A stretch of DNA of 64,000 nt from positions 40,928 to 104,927 of the forward strand of contig WTXI01000129.1 in the NCBI GenBank assembly GCA_022376515.1, given 5' to 3'. A program made the position numbers and the translations under genes. The notes below the pieces were generated by a model. It made no database searches. It saw nothing but the letters and a program-made list of their open reading frames with translations, and had not been told where the DNA came from. Positions 1 through 13,325 of the stretch are shown here, piece by piece (positions within the stretch are counted from its first letter, which is position 1; each line of letters opens with the position of its first letter). Source of the stretch: Lactifluus volemus. Taxonomy: Eukaryota; Basidiomycota; Agaricomycetes; Russulales; Russulaceae.

Positions 1-2497
<2,497 letters not shown>

Positions 2498-3068
2498 GTG
2501 TTTCGCGGCGAGTGCGTTGTTACGAGGCACCGCACGATAAAAGAAAAGGGGACGGTGAAACCGTGGGACAGAGGGTGGCCGTCGTTGCTGGGCGGTGAAG
2601 TGGCACAAGTGACCGTCGAAGAAAAGAGGAAGCGATGCCTTGTGTTGATGTATGTTTGCTTTTCCTAAAGGAAGGGAGAATCTCACCGCATATATATAAT
2701 TTACCTCTATATGTTGATACGTGCACGGTGGTGCAGCGGCTGTAATGGCCCAAACGTGGGAATGCGGGGTGATGTTACCCAACGGATTCACGTGCTTGTG
2801 CGCTGAGTTCAAGACCGTCCCCTCCGGAAAACTTTGGTGTCCATCATCCCTCGCGGCGCAAGCCGTGATTGGATTTGGAGTAATCAGCCCTTGACTAGCC
2901 AGGGAAGCAATTCCGCAGTTGGCAGGGTTCACCGAGTTAGTCTTAGGAGATCAGGGCGTGTCGTCTGACGCGCAGGTTCGCCGTGTCCCCCGTAGACCCT
3001 CTTTTTTTTTTTTGGTGAACTACATCTTCTATCTAGTGCTTGTGTACACACGCCCCAACACACAAGCC
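2498..3068. other. Divergent intergenic region, PRP4 / unknown gene
   Basis: This 570-bp spacer separates the PRP4 start (minus) from the next gene (plus). A reading frame is open upstream of the PRP4 ATG, but its composition looks non-coding and I treat it as 5' untranslated sequence. A T-run lies at about 3001-3013, just upstream of the plus-strand gene. No other feature was recognised. Confidence 0.5.
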
Positions 3069-3878
3069 ATGCAATTTCAACCGCTCAGCGAGCGACAAGA
3101 GCTACGTCTTCTGAATTATCTTGACGGAAAATACCTCGAAATTCATCAAGAGTACAGCCGGCGGTCAGCATCTGCGATATCATGTCTTACTCTTGTTGAT
3201 AAATGTCGCAGGCATGAACCCGTATCTAAGCTGCCCACACTTCGAGCATACCTTGTGGCGATGCGGAATCTACTAACGCTGACCCTGCAAGTCCCACCTG
3301 TCACACCATCTGGGATGCTGCGCATCTCGCTCTTGTTGCGTCTTACATGCACAGCAATTGAGGACATCCCCGGCTATACCCCTGATGGTACAGACCTGGC
3401 CCCGCTTCTGGAGTGGCTAGATCTGCTCGACCGTGGCTGGCTTTCCGTGCTGTGCAAGCAGGCGTGGGACCCAGTGACAGGCGAGGGTGTAGAATTACCC
3501 CAACATCTCATTGGGATAACCTCGCCCCCCACATTGACGGACCGCACGCGCGTTCACAGCTTATTGATCACGGGTACAAGCGAATTGGAGGACTGGTTGA
3601 AGGACAAGAGCGAGGACGACGAAGTCAACCTCGTGCATGACATGCAGCGGCTAGGTCACCAAAGTGCCTTTGATGGGGCTCTTCACCGGACGCTTACCAA
3701 ATTGCATGAGCTCGGATTGGACGAGGGCGGTGACGAGGAGGAGCTGCTTGCGCGCCTTCCGAGTTGGAGCACAACTGGGGAGTGCGTAGACGGGGGCGTT
3801 GGTGGCATGGGGAGAGACGAGGTATATATGACCGAAAGTGAAGATGACATGGAGGAAAGAATGTATGATCGTAAATAA
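3069..3878 (+). CDS. Conserved-looking hypothetical protein, 269 aa, single exon
   Basis: I do not recognise this protein. The chosen ATG (3069) begins MQFQPLSERQELRLLNYLDG; an in-frame ATG 150 bases upstream would add a T-run-encoded hydrophobic stretch and is less likely. The protein is mostly alpha-helical in character, without a signal peptide or membrane segment. Its C-terminal third is acidic, with runs such as DEGGDEEEL and TESEDDMEE. It has no introns, unlike nearly all its neighbours. It is transcribed divergently from PRP4 and convergently with the mitoribosomal gene, with only 56 bases between the two stop codons. Coding is supported by one long open frame with GC-rich third positions. 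Function is unknown. Confidence 0.75.
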   Translation: MQFQPLSERQELRLLNYLDGKYLEIHQEYSRRSASAISCLTLVDKCRRHEPVSKLPTLRAYLVAMRNLLTLTLQVPPVTPSGMLRISLLLRLTCTAIEDIPGYTPDGTDLAPLLEWLDLLDRGWLSVLCKQAWDPVTGEGVELPQHLIGITSPPTLTDRTRVHSLLITGTSELEDWLKDKSEDDEVNLVHDMQRLGHQSAFDGALHRTLTKLHELGLDEGGDEEELLARLPSWSTTGECVDGGVGGMGRDEVYMTESEDDMEERMYDRK

Positions 3879-3934
3879 CGGAGTTGTAACGAGTTCTACG
3901 GGCGACGATGAAAGGCAGGACAATCAAGAGTCCA

Positions 3935-4305
3935 TTATCGCCTTCTTTGGGTACGGCGACTGTCGGCTGCAAGAGCGATGAGTCTGTGCAAAAGAGTCGG
4001 AGACAAAAACCCACACCTGCAGACTTGGCTTTCTTTGGTGCGCCCTTGCCTCTTTTCTTCTTGTCTGCTACGTCCTGCAGACGCTGCTCCTCGTCTTCAT
4101 CCACCAAATCCAAACCCTTAAACTCCTTGTTGATAGCAGAGATGGAAAGTTGGTATGGATAATAATCGTTCATTGACGGACCCCGAAGGCGGCGCTTGAG
4201 ATATTTCGCCCCAGTGCGTTGGGATGTCGGGTTATATGATGTTTGAAAGATGACACTGCGGAGCCGTGTTAACACGGCAAGTCTTGATGGGGCGACTAAT
4301 GCCAT
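3935..4305 (-). CDS. RSM27: Mitochondrial small-subunit ribosomal protein, S27/S33 family
   Basis: This is a component of the mitochondrial 37S ribosomal subunit (MRP-S33/Rsm27 family), made in the cytosol and imported. It has two exons, 4305-4017 and 3966-3935. The 50-bp intron is phase 1, and the second exon supplies only a short basic tail ending RRTQRRR. The roughly 106-aa product matches the usual family length. Family hallmarks are the FQTSYNPTSQRTGAKYLKRR stretch followed by LRGPSMNDYYP, then a basic Lys-rich C-terminus (KKKRGKGAPKKAKS). The N-terminus is basic and hydrophobic, compatible with mitochondrial import. It is divergent from SUV3 across 179 bp. Confidence 0.9.
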
Positions 4306-4484
4306 GTCGTGACTGACAGAGAGAAAATTTGGGTCGGGGCCCGGGGGTGAGAGAAGGAAAGCAACACGTGACCCCTCCGAGCCTCGCCACCTCACTGACC
4401 TCGGTCGTGGTGAGTGACAGAGTTCCTTCCTCCCGTCATTACTTGACGCTGGAAATCCCAACAGTTGGTCACAGTTTCTTACCT
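4306..4484. promoter_or_regulatory. Probable bidirectional promoter of two mitochondrial genes
   Basis: These 179 bases are all that separate the start codons of the mitoribosomal protein gene (minus) and SUV3 (plus). The region contains a palindromic CACGTG followed by A (4365-4371), the core recognised by fungal bHLH factors. Shared control is inferred from spacing and from both products working in mitochondrial gene expression; there is no direct evidence. Confidence 0.45.
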
Positions 4485-6626
4485 ATGCAAAGGCGTCTCG
4501 TTTGGCCTCTTACGCCCAGGCGGGACCGGTTCATCTTTTGCATATCTGGTAGAACATTTCGGAGATATGCTACAGGCTTTCTCCAACGAGATGGATATAT
4601 CCCCACACTATCGCCCCTTTCCAATTCTTCTCCTCCAGCTACAAAGCGCGTCGGTGGCCTTGCGCAACTATTCCGGCACGAGGCTCCATCCTGGATAACA
4701 AAGGTTGGATTAAAGCAACGGCTCCTCCGTTTTGGCATACCCAAAGCTGAACTACCGGGACTGCTGTCTGCCTTTGCGCTCGATGTTCAGAACGACGATG
4801 CTATCTGGCTTGGAGGTAGAACCCCTTCCCGGTTAGCACGTCTATCCCACGACCTATCTTCACCCTCCAAAAGACTTGCCATCGATCAGGAATTGACATC
4901 GCTTCTGTATACCTGGGCAACGGATCCGCGTCGCCAGGCATCTGTGGAAAAGGTTGTCTCCAGAGGTACATTGGACCAGATGACACGACTGCGTGCCGCA
5001 GTAGACTTCACACGTATCGCAGACAGCTTCCCGCTAGCGCGCAGAATGCACCGAAAACTCATTCTCCACGTCGGACCAACCAACAGCGGGAAGACCCATA
5101 CGGCTCTGCGGACCCTCGCCACAGCACGTGTGGGCGCATACGGAGGTCCACTTCGCCTTCTCGCACACGAAGTTTTTGAGCGACTCAACACTGGACAAAT
5201 TGTACCTCTTGGTGCAGAGGCTACCGACCACGAAATGGACGAGACCTCGAACTTTGATGTGCAAGTTCCCGGAACTCCGCGCGCAGTACTCAAGCACGGA
5301 AACGTGTCTTTCGCCCGCCCCTGTAACTTGCGTACCGGAGACGAGCGGCGCAGTGTAGAAGGCGCGACGCTCTATAGTTGCACAGTCGAGATGCTCTCCT
5401 TGGACAAGCGGTATGACGTCGTCGTCATTGATGAGATTCAGATGATTGCAGACTCGGAACGTGGCTCCGCTTGGACAGCAGCCATCTTGGGGTCCGCGGC
5501 GGAGGAGCTACACCTATGCGGTGAGGAGCGCGCAGTCCCGATCATCGAGGCACTTGCCGAGATCACAGGCGACGAACTCATCATCAATCGCTACCAGCGT
5601 TTATCACCGCTTGTGGTTTCCCCAAGAAGTCTTGAGCGTGACTTGACTCGCATCCGGAGGGGTGATTGTGTTGTCACATTTTCACGTTCCAACATTTTTA
5701 AGTTGAAAAATGAGATTGAGGAGAAGATTGGTCTCCGCTGCGCCGTCGTTTATGGAAAATTGCCGCCGGAGATTCGGGCAGAGCAGGCAGCGCTGTTCAA
5801 CAATCCCAATAGCGGATTTGACGTCTTGGTTGCGAGTGATGCTATTGGAATGGGCCTTAACTTGTAAGCCTTTCCCTCTTGCACGGTACTCTTTGCTGAC
5901 TTGACGAGAAGAAAAATCCAACGTATCATTTTCGAGACCATGAGCAAATGGGACGGATGGATGGAAGTTCCTCTTGAGGCCTCTCAGGTCAAGCAGATTG
6001 CCGGCCGTGCCGGACGCTATGGTATGGGTATGGGTATGGACGGCGGCGTAGTCACAACACTTGAGCCATCCGACCTTCCGCTTCTCAAGGCCGCAATGGA
6101 CACAAAACCGGAACCACTCCGCTACGCACGCGTTGGCTTCACGTCGGCTACGATCAAGGACATTTTCGAGGCACTTCCGCTGGGCTCGACTGCTACAACT
6201 GCGCGCGACGCCCTCTTATTCTGCTCTGTACTCCCTCCGAATATGGCCGTAATGGATCCGAGCGCGAAGGAGGCCGAAATCATGCGTTTCCTCGATTCGT
6301 TTAGTCAGAACCTGACGACTCCGGAGCGCGCCCTCCTCTTGCAATGCCCTTTTCCCTCATTGGACCAGTCCAAAGTACTCATCGGTCAGATGCTCAGCAT
6401 GTACCGCGACAAATTCTCGGTCGACCTGCGTCGGATTCTATTTGACAGCGGGTTGTTGGCTTCCCTGGAGCGAGTGCTCGCGGCGAAGCAAGATAATAAA
6501 ACACTATTGAAGCCGAGTCGGGACCTTGCAGAGCTCGAGACATTGCACGGTTTACTTTCCGTATATGCTTGGCTCTCGCTGCGCAACAGTGTCGCATTTC
6601 ATCGTATGACTTGGCAGTTGCGTTGA
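4485..6626 (+). CDS. SUV3: Mitochondrial ATP-dependent RNA helicase SUV3 (C-terminal frame break)
   Basis: This is a mitochondrial DExH RNA helicase, which in fungi unwinds RNA for degradation with the exoribonuclease of the mitochondrial degradosome. Exons are 4485-5863 and 5912-6626. The start was chosen at MQRRLVWPLTPRRDRF because it gives an Arg-rich amphipathic presequence; an upstream in-frame ATG at 4329 is less suitable. Motifs include VGPTNSGKT (Walker A), VVIDEIQMIAD (DExH box as DEIQ), VASDAIGMGLNL, and QIAGRAGRYG (motif VI). After NSVAFHRMT the frame runs into a stop at 6624-6626. Inserting one base near 6608-6612 opens a frame to 6733 encoding LAVALRKATQEAMDHCL, which resembles the normal SUV3 C-terminal helix. 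The apparent truncation is therefore probably a one-base sequence error. Confidence 0.93.
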
Positions 6627-6733
6627 GAAAAGCAACGCAAGAAGCAATGGATCACTGCCTCCGAAGTTTCAGTGGACTCGGGAGCCGCCGCAATCGAAAG
6701 TCGCATATCAGGGACACCCGCCCAAACAATTGA

Positions 6734-7746
6734 TTACCAAGGCTGGTGCAATTTACTACTAGGTGCTGATCATGCCTCTCACTGATAGTTATGTAGATAT
6801 TTCCGGGGCCAGGGCATAAGCAGACACCACCATCACTCTTTTCAATATGACCGGGATTGCCGTACTCATCCTGAAATTATGCTACTCAAAGTATACATCC
6901 TTACACACGATGCGCACTGCGTCCCTTATTTTTATGTCTACATTAATCTCATATGAGGAACATTAGCCAAACGCGGTGCGTATCAACGCTTCTTGGCCGA
7001 CCGTACTATTTCGTCCAACATCGTCGTAGCGTTGCAGAACCGTCACTGGCACATACTATCTACGCTATTCATGGTCCAGACGTACCGTTATCCCCAGCCT
7101 CGAGGGACCAGGGCGGAGGCAGGGCCGTTGGGTGGCTGACGCACTGACGATGTTGAACATTGAATATTGAACGGCCAGGCTCCAGACCCGATCTGCACGG
7201 TGTCTGTCTTGTTGTTCGCACTGGCGACAACTCCACTATATCTGACACCTCCTGTCTGTTGCTATGCATCCCGTTATTTTATTGTTGTCGCTGTTGCTCG
7301 CATTTATCACAACACATCTTCATACGTATATACACTACATTCTATTTTGGTGCACAGCCGTGATATTACAGAGCAGCAAATAAGGGTGCCCAGAACGCCA
7401 TAGCGGAGGTTGCTCACTGAAAGTACTGAAAGCTTAACTGTTCCGATTTTACATGCCCTAGTGGATGATGACATGTTACTAGTAGGTGACGCCTTTTAGG
7501 GTACGAGTCGTCTTACCCCTGCCAAGGAGTGTGCATCAGTTCGTCTTCGTTCGTATTTCGTAGGCTGGTTACCACCAATTTTGATCGTCACCATCTAGTA
7601 TTTCGATAATTCGCCACGTTGGACTAATTCTCATAACAATTATCGGGCTGATCGATGCTACTAGGACCGAACTCTGATTCACAGGTACAATGTGGCTATA
7701 GTGTAAATGAGGCTATTCTGTGTTGTTACATTGCCTTGAACAACGG
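6734..7746. other. Intergenic, nothing recognised
   Basis: Downstream of SUV3 and of the convergent RAP1-like gene. Only short open frames occur, none with codon bias or motifs I recognise. It presumably contains both 3' untranslated regions. Confidence 0.6.
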
Positions 7747-9661
7747 TCACCTGCGGCGTAGCGTGGCTGGTGCCTTCTCCTTTTCTATCATGGAGGCAGC
7801 CCGCGTACCCCTAGGCGGGACGTAAGGCGCAGCTTTAGCGACTTGAGTGCGACGTTTCTTCTCAGCGCCAGCGCGGGTGCCAGGAGATGGAAAGATCTCC
7901 TCCGACGATTCATGGTCAAATTCGTCGGCCTGATTCTGGCTAGTTCCGGGCAACTTCCGCACGCGAACATCTAGTTTTTTGACATGTGCGAGGAGTTCAG
8001 CGTCCGAGTCATCGTCATCTTGGTCGTCACCAGCTGCAGGTGTGTGGAGCGATGCAGCCTGAAGACGCTGAGAGGTCTGGAGGTCAAGGCTTCCTAGGGG
8101 AGAAATCAGAAGGGGTGGATAATAGCCAGGTGTGATGTGTGAACAACCTCGAGACACGGCACCCATCTGCAAATCAGCCTCCACTTCATGCATATCGCCC
8201 TCGTCGTCCGAGTGTGCTTTGAATTCATCTACAACTTGGGACTCGGTGACGGGACCTAGTGCGACAGGAGCTTCTCTCTCACCTGAGATGGAGCGGGGAG
8301 CAGCGGGCCCAGTTTCGGGTGAATCAATCGGTTGCAAGGGTGAACGGGGGGGAAAGGGAGACCACGGTTGCCGAGCTTTGGGTCTTGCCCGTCTCTTGGT
8401 CCTGACTTTGGTCCCACGAGAGGGAGAGGCACCGGGTTCTTCAGCGGGCTCATCATCAACGTTTGCATCTGGTATAGTCGCATCAAAGTCACCGGGGACC
8501 TGTTCCTCCACAACTTGTGCTGCACCCTGTGGAGCGGCATTCGGTCAATACCGAAGGAGGCATGAGACGGTGGACTGACTTTTCTACGTCTCTTCGACGC
8601 GGAGCTTGGACCAGCGAGGTACGACTCTGTCGCGTAGCTGCCCTGGTTTGGGGACGTGGTCTTGGCTGGGGTACCAGAGCTTGCTCTTCGGCTTCCTCCT
8701 CCTCTTCATGCGACGCATTCGGGTCGCGCTGACTAGGCCCTGGCTGGTGTAATGCAACCTGCTCTTCGTCATCATCATCTTCCTCTTCTTGGCGCAGAGC
8801 ATCTATTCTCATGCCGTGAACTGGGCCATCCTCATTGTCTGTAGCCGAGTCACCTCTCTCCTCGTCATGGAACTCGTCATCAACGGCGTTCAGTTCATCA
8901 TCCTGGTCAGTTCTCCCGTATCTCCTGGACCTATATCGCCCTTTTTCGTCGGGAGCAGGAGGATTTTCCTTAACAATATCAGCGATCCTTTCGTCCAATC
9001 GATGTCGGTTCTTGCGATACCGCTCGCGCCATCCATCCTTAGTGTGGCGTCGTGCCCAGGTGTATTGACCGAATTCATCCGCCTGAACGGGAATATTAGT
9101 CGGTTGAGAGGTCGAGATGAGATGAAAGGACTCACACGACGCATCAAATCTACGTATATAAAATGTCCAGTACGTCCGCCCTCGTCTTTCTCGGGGAGAA
9201 CTTCAGCTATATATTGACACAGATGGTCGTCATCGTCATCGGTGAACTCGGTTCGACTATGTTCATAAGTCAAAGGCGATGAACTTATTGTTAAAGTGCT
9301 TACCGTGACGTAAGTTTGCGTCCGGGCACACCTTTCTCGACAAGGGGTGCTAGCTGGAACCGACGGGAATTGATACACCTATCGACAAAACCTGAGAGGC
9401 GGACATGGTCTTCCGTGAGATTGCGTATCGATCTTTCAATGATTTGTATTCATCTCGGCTTGTGGTAAGGACTACATCTGCAGTGTCCTCGTCGTGTGTG
9501 ATTCGACCACCGTTACTCTTGTGGAAAGGTTAACCAAACGAGGGAATGACGAAAAGGAAAAGGATGAAATACCAAGATTTATCTGTTAGGTTTTCATTCT
9601 GAAAGTTGTGAAGATAAAATGAAGCAGGTATACCGTTTGGGAGTGAGAAGAGGGCGACCAT
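7747..9661 (-). CDS. RAP1: Rap1-like protein: BRCT region plus Rap1-type Myb domain
   Basis: Likely a nuclear telomere-associated Rap1/TERF2IP-family protein. In reading order: an N-terminal BRCT-like part with NGGRITHDEDTADVVLTTS and GFVDRCINSRRFQLAPL; a Rap1-type Myb domain beginning FTDDDDDHLCQYIAEVLPEK with GGRTGHFIYVDLMRR, then WARRHTKDGWRERYRKNRHR; and a long acidic and basic low-complexity tail ending at 7747. Clear exons are 9256-9136, 9082-8580 and 8093-7747. A BRCT exon ends at 9304 and another exon spans about 8526-8148. The first exon or exons (9661 to about 9420) are uncertain. One base seems missing near 9411-9416, in an A-run on the coding strand, between the two BRCT halves; another phase mismatch lies before 8526. 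No C-terminal RCT domain was recognised. The Myb assignment is strong and the telomeric role is inferred from the family. Confidence 0.75.
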
Positions 9662-10492
9662 GTTCAAGTTGATCCTTTTATTAGTAATCAATTTATCACC
9701 GCGACCATGTCATCGGCCCCTTCGGAAGCGTCTCACTAAACAAGATCTCCATGACTTGCTTATCATCTGGGGCCGCGACCAACGCATTCCATCCTCGAAA
9801 TCTCGACGTCAGTGGGCTCTACAGCGTGGGCTTGCACCATCCACAGTCAGTAGCTGGTTTTATCGTCGACGCGCACGTCATATACGACTTTCGGTTCTGC
9901 ACACACCCTGACGGACACGTACGATCTCAACCCCAGCTCACCTTCAAATGCTATATTTGAAGAACAGGCTGGCGGAAGACTTACACAAAGTTCGATGTTG
10001 GGTCAAATGGGGCGGACATAGTGCTGAACTCTGACGACACTGTATGCCCCAATCCCAGCCTGGACTCTGAGGAAACTGTAGTCGCTACCAAAAACAGCAC
10101 TGATGGTATCCTGAGTTTTGCTAATTATCTCTCTGGAACGTCTCTGGCAGCCCAATTTCTGCAGAGCAATGAAGAGTTGGAGCCATTTGCAGCATTATTA
10201 AACCGAGCTGGAGCAGTCTCGTCTAGCATTGAGAAAACACTGTCCCCCACTCTCCCATGCGAATGTATACTCTGTAGATCTGGTGCTCTTAGGATTTTTT
10301 CTGAAACGTTTTACGTTGGATACTAATGTTGATGCAGTACCGCCCTCACCGCCAACGCTGTGGCTTCCTTGGAGCATATATGCAGACTCCAGTCAGCCTG
10401 CCGAGTCGTCTGTGTGGTGTATACCACCGTGTTCTTCGGGTACAGCTTTGCTGGACGACTTGCCCACATCCGAGTTTGGCCCACAGTTGTAA
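9660..10492 (+). CDS. Small homeodomain protein lacking the invariant Asn51
   Basis: Probable nuclear DNA-binding protein of about 228 aa. Exons 9660-9876, 9968-10282 and 10338-10492 are phase-matched with GT-AG introns of 91 and 55 bp. Residues from about 25 to 75 form a homeodomain: basic RKRLTKQDLHDLL, then RIPSSKSRRQWALQRGL, then the recognition helix VSSWFYRRRAR. The canonical WFxNRR is WFYRRR here, so position 51, normally Asn contacting adenine, is Arg. The rest has no recognised domain; the C-terminus is Pro/Ser-rich and ends SEFGPQL. The annotated ATG overlaps the divergent RAP1-like ATG, so one of the two real starts probably lies elsewhere, perhaps in an upstream exon here. The exon structure is inferred from frames only. 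Confidence 0.65.
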
Positions 10493-11646
10493 TCGACCAC
10501 GCAGCACTTGAAGATTAATGTCATTCTGCATGCACCTATCGTGGCCCACTCGTGCCTGCGATATACCGTACGAACCACGTCTAATCGGTCCACACGTCGG
10601 CTCAGTGAATCGGTTCGAGACCTTGCAGCCGAGATAATCCTACCGTGTTGTAACATCGTGCTTGTTCTAAATTGAACGATCCTTGTATCGCCAATACTTC
10701 GTGTAACCTACTAAAAACACCTTGTGTGCCCAGAGGGCCTCTTTCTCCGGTAACACATGAGTGCCAAGAGGAAGCTAAAGGATTTAGAACCAGTGGTCTG
10801 TTACCTTTACTCACTTTGCAAGCTCGGTCTTCTTGTATGTAGATGCGACAGAGGTGAATGTTAGAGAGGCTTTCCGCGGCTCACTCGCGAAATTCGGATA
10901 TACGCAGAGTAGGTAAAGGTCATTCTATCGGTGGCCGATTTGTGGAGCACGTGCCAGAACAGATTGCACCTCCACAAGTTTATTCCGTTGCTAATGGAGA
11001 TGTGGGACACCTACTAGTACCTTGGAGGTCAGAACATGGCGATTGTGGTGTTACTTCTACGTCCTTGCCAAAAGCGGCTTCTCCATACGGCAATTGAACC
11101 GCGCAGGAGTTGGGAACCCCTGGAATGAACTGGGCTTTCAAGCTTCAAGAATGATATTTTCATGATCCTTGAATCCTCCAGGTACTTGCCACTGTAGAAT
11201 CGAAATGTATTGTATTGTATTGGATCGGCGATTGGGATACAAGGCGAAGTAAATCATCTATCAGATGCGAGCGGTTATCAGCGGTTCTTAGTCACACCGC
11301 GAGACGTGGTCTTGGTGAGAAATGGGTGACGTCCTGCTAGTTACGTGACCACCGAGTTTACGCCCAGGACTACTTCGTAACGGGGCCGACGTAATGGGGC
11401 CTCGACTCTAGGCATCTCGGGTGTCCAGGAGATCAAACAGGGTGATGCAATCGCGCTTGTACTTTGACAATACAAGGTTGACATAAATGTGGGCTGATGT
11501 TAACATGGATGAGTAAGTTAAAACCCCAATTCCGCAGCAGGGTCACCCCACTCCTTATTCGTTCCGAGTCGGTTCCCGTTCTTCGGACTTGCCTCTTCAC
11601 TAGTTTAAGACCTCTCTTCCTCAGCAATACTGTACCACAGCCAACC
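10493..11646. other. Intergenic, nothing recognised
   Basis: This 1.15-kb region lies between the homeodomain gene and the epsin gene. A short tgtat/tgtattgtattgg iteration sits near 11206-11222. The open frames are short and without recognisable motifs. It should include the epsin promoter. Confidence 0.6.
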
Positions 11647-13202
11647 ATGGTCTTCAAGGGCACCCTCCGTGCTGTGAAGAACGTGACCAATGGCTACTCG
11701 GATGTAGAGGCAAAAGTCCGCACGGCTACAAGCAATGACAATTCTCTCCCCAGCGCCATACAGATGCATGAGCTCGCCCAGATGTCTTACAACCAGTACC
11801 TCTCTTCTTCCCCTGCTCTGTATCCTGTCATCTTACTTACAATGCTACAGCGAGGCCTTCACTGACATGATCGCCATGTTGGACAAGCGTTTAAACGACA
11901 AGGGCAAATATTGGCGGCACGTATACAAAGTACGCATACTTAGGACAAGAATCCAATCCACAGGCCCCTCCGATACTGACAAACCATTTCAGTCCCTTAC
12001 CGTACTCGAATATCTCTTGCACAGTGGTTCGCCCAAAGTCGCGCAGTACTTCCGTGACAACATTTATCTCATCAAGACACTCACCGAGTTTCAGCACATC
12101 GATGACAGCGGCCGCGACGTTGGCGCAGACGTTCGTGCCCGTGCGCGCGAGCTCTCACGCCTGCTAATGAGCGACAAGCTTCTGGCAGACACTCGACGTC
12201 GGCGCAAGAATATGCGTAACCGTATGGCGGGAAGGCAAACTAGTGAGAGTGATGATGAAACGCCGGACCCCCCACGGCACGCACCCTCGCACAAAAAGCC
12301 TAGTCGGGAGGAGCAAGACGTCCGGCGTGCAATTGAGCTAAGCGAGCAAGACGAAGCACAGCGCCAACGGCGACTCGCAGAGCAGGGAAAAGAGGGTTTG
12401 TTTGATGATCCAAAGGCTGCGTCGAGGCAAGTAAATCAGGTGCCCGGTCTTCGCTTTCTCTCACCTTTCATCCCCTGCCAGTAACCTGATCGATCTGACG
12501 ATAGACGAGTCTCAGCCCCCCCTGCTCCAGCCACAGTTTACGGTTGTCTCACCACAGGTGGTGACGGCGCCATATTACACACCCTCGACCTACGATCCTT
12601 CCACGGTACAGGCACAATTCACTGCGTTTGACCCTTACGCACAACAAGCACAGTACGAGGCTTTTCTCCAGGCGGAGTGGGCGCGCCAGCAAGCCGAGGT
12701 GGCACAGCAGCAACAGCAACATTATAATGCTTTGCAGTTTCAGGCCGCGCAATTCCAGGCCACACAGTTACAAGCTCCCCAGCCCCCACTCGCGTCACAG
12801 AAGACTTCGTTTGGGTGTGTCTCTCCTAGACACTGATTTCCCACCTTCGCTCCCTCACTGACCCCTGACCCCACTATTCGTAGGTCAAACAATCCCTTTG
12901 CATCGAACAACCCTTTCGGGCAATCAGTACCTTCACCTTCACCTGCTCCTCAATCCCCTTCCCCGGCGCCGAGCGCAACCGCGACGCCTGCGCTTGTACA
13001 AGGTCGCCCGCCATCGAGCACATCGGTATCATCGCACGCGTCCTCTCTCCCACCGCGCACACCCATCTCCTCGCGCGCGGAGGCGCTGTCGGCAGTACTC
13101 ACTTCTGGAGGCTCAGGGGTGGACACTTTTGGAAACGTCGGTCCGCTGAGGTACGGTGGCTCGGCGTTTGGACTGGCTGCGCAGCGTACGGGTGGTTTCT
13201 AG
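11647..13202 (+). CDS. ENT1: Epsin (ENTH-domain endocytic adaptor)
   Basis: This is a clathrin-coat adaptor that binds phosphoinositides through its ENTH domain and ubiquitinated cargo through a UIM. Exons are 11647-11795, 11851-11929, 11993-12426, 12482-12814 and 12884-13202, giving one unbroken frame. The ENTH domain occupies about residues 1-135: VKNVTNGYSDVEAKVRTATS, LDKRLNDKGKYWRHVYKSL, VLEYLLHSGSPKVAQYFRDN. A ubiquitin-interacting motif follows (EEQDVRRAIELSEQDE). The central part is Gln/Ala-rich, and two adjacent NPF motifs (NNPFASNNPFG) would bind EH-domain proteins; the tail is Ser/Pro-rich. The third intron (12427-12481) uses a GC-AG splice pair with donor GCAAGT, the only phase-consistent choice. 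It could be named Ent1 or Ent2; a single basidiomycete epsin is expected. Confidence 0.93.
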
Positions 13203-13325
13203 TTGTTTTATATCTCCATGACATCGTGTATGTGCATTCATTGTACTTGTAACACCATTGGTTAGAGTCACGTGACATGTATTGTTGTGGTAAACGATGA
13301 AAATGACTCTAAATGAATCAATTTT
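13203..13325. other. Short epsin-VAS1 spacer
   Basis: Only 123 bases separate the epsin stop from the first VAS1 ATG, so the epsin 3' untranslated region and the VAS1 promoter must overlap or abut. Confidence 0.5.

Noticed and set aside
2498..2932. N-terminal extension of PRP4
   Set aside because: The frame is open, but the residues do not resemble the RS-like N-terminus; ATG 2497 starts the protein-like sequence.
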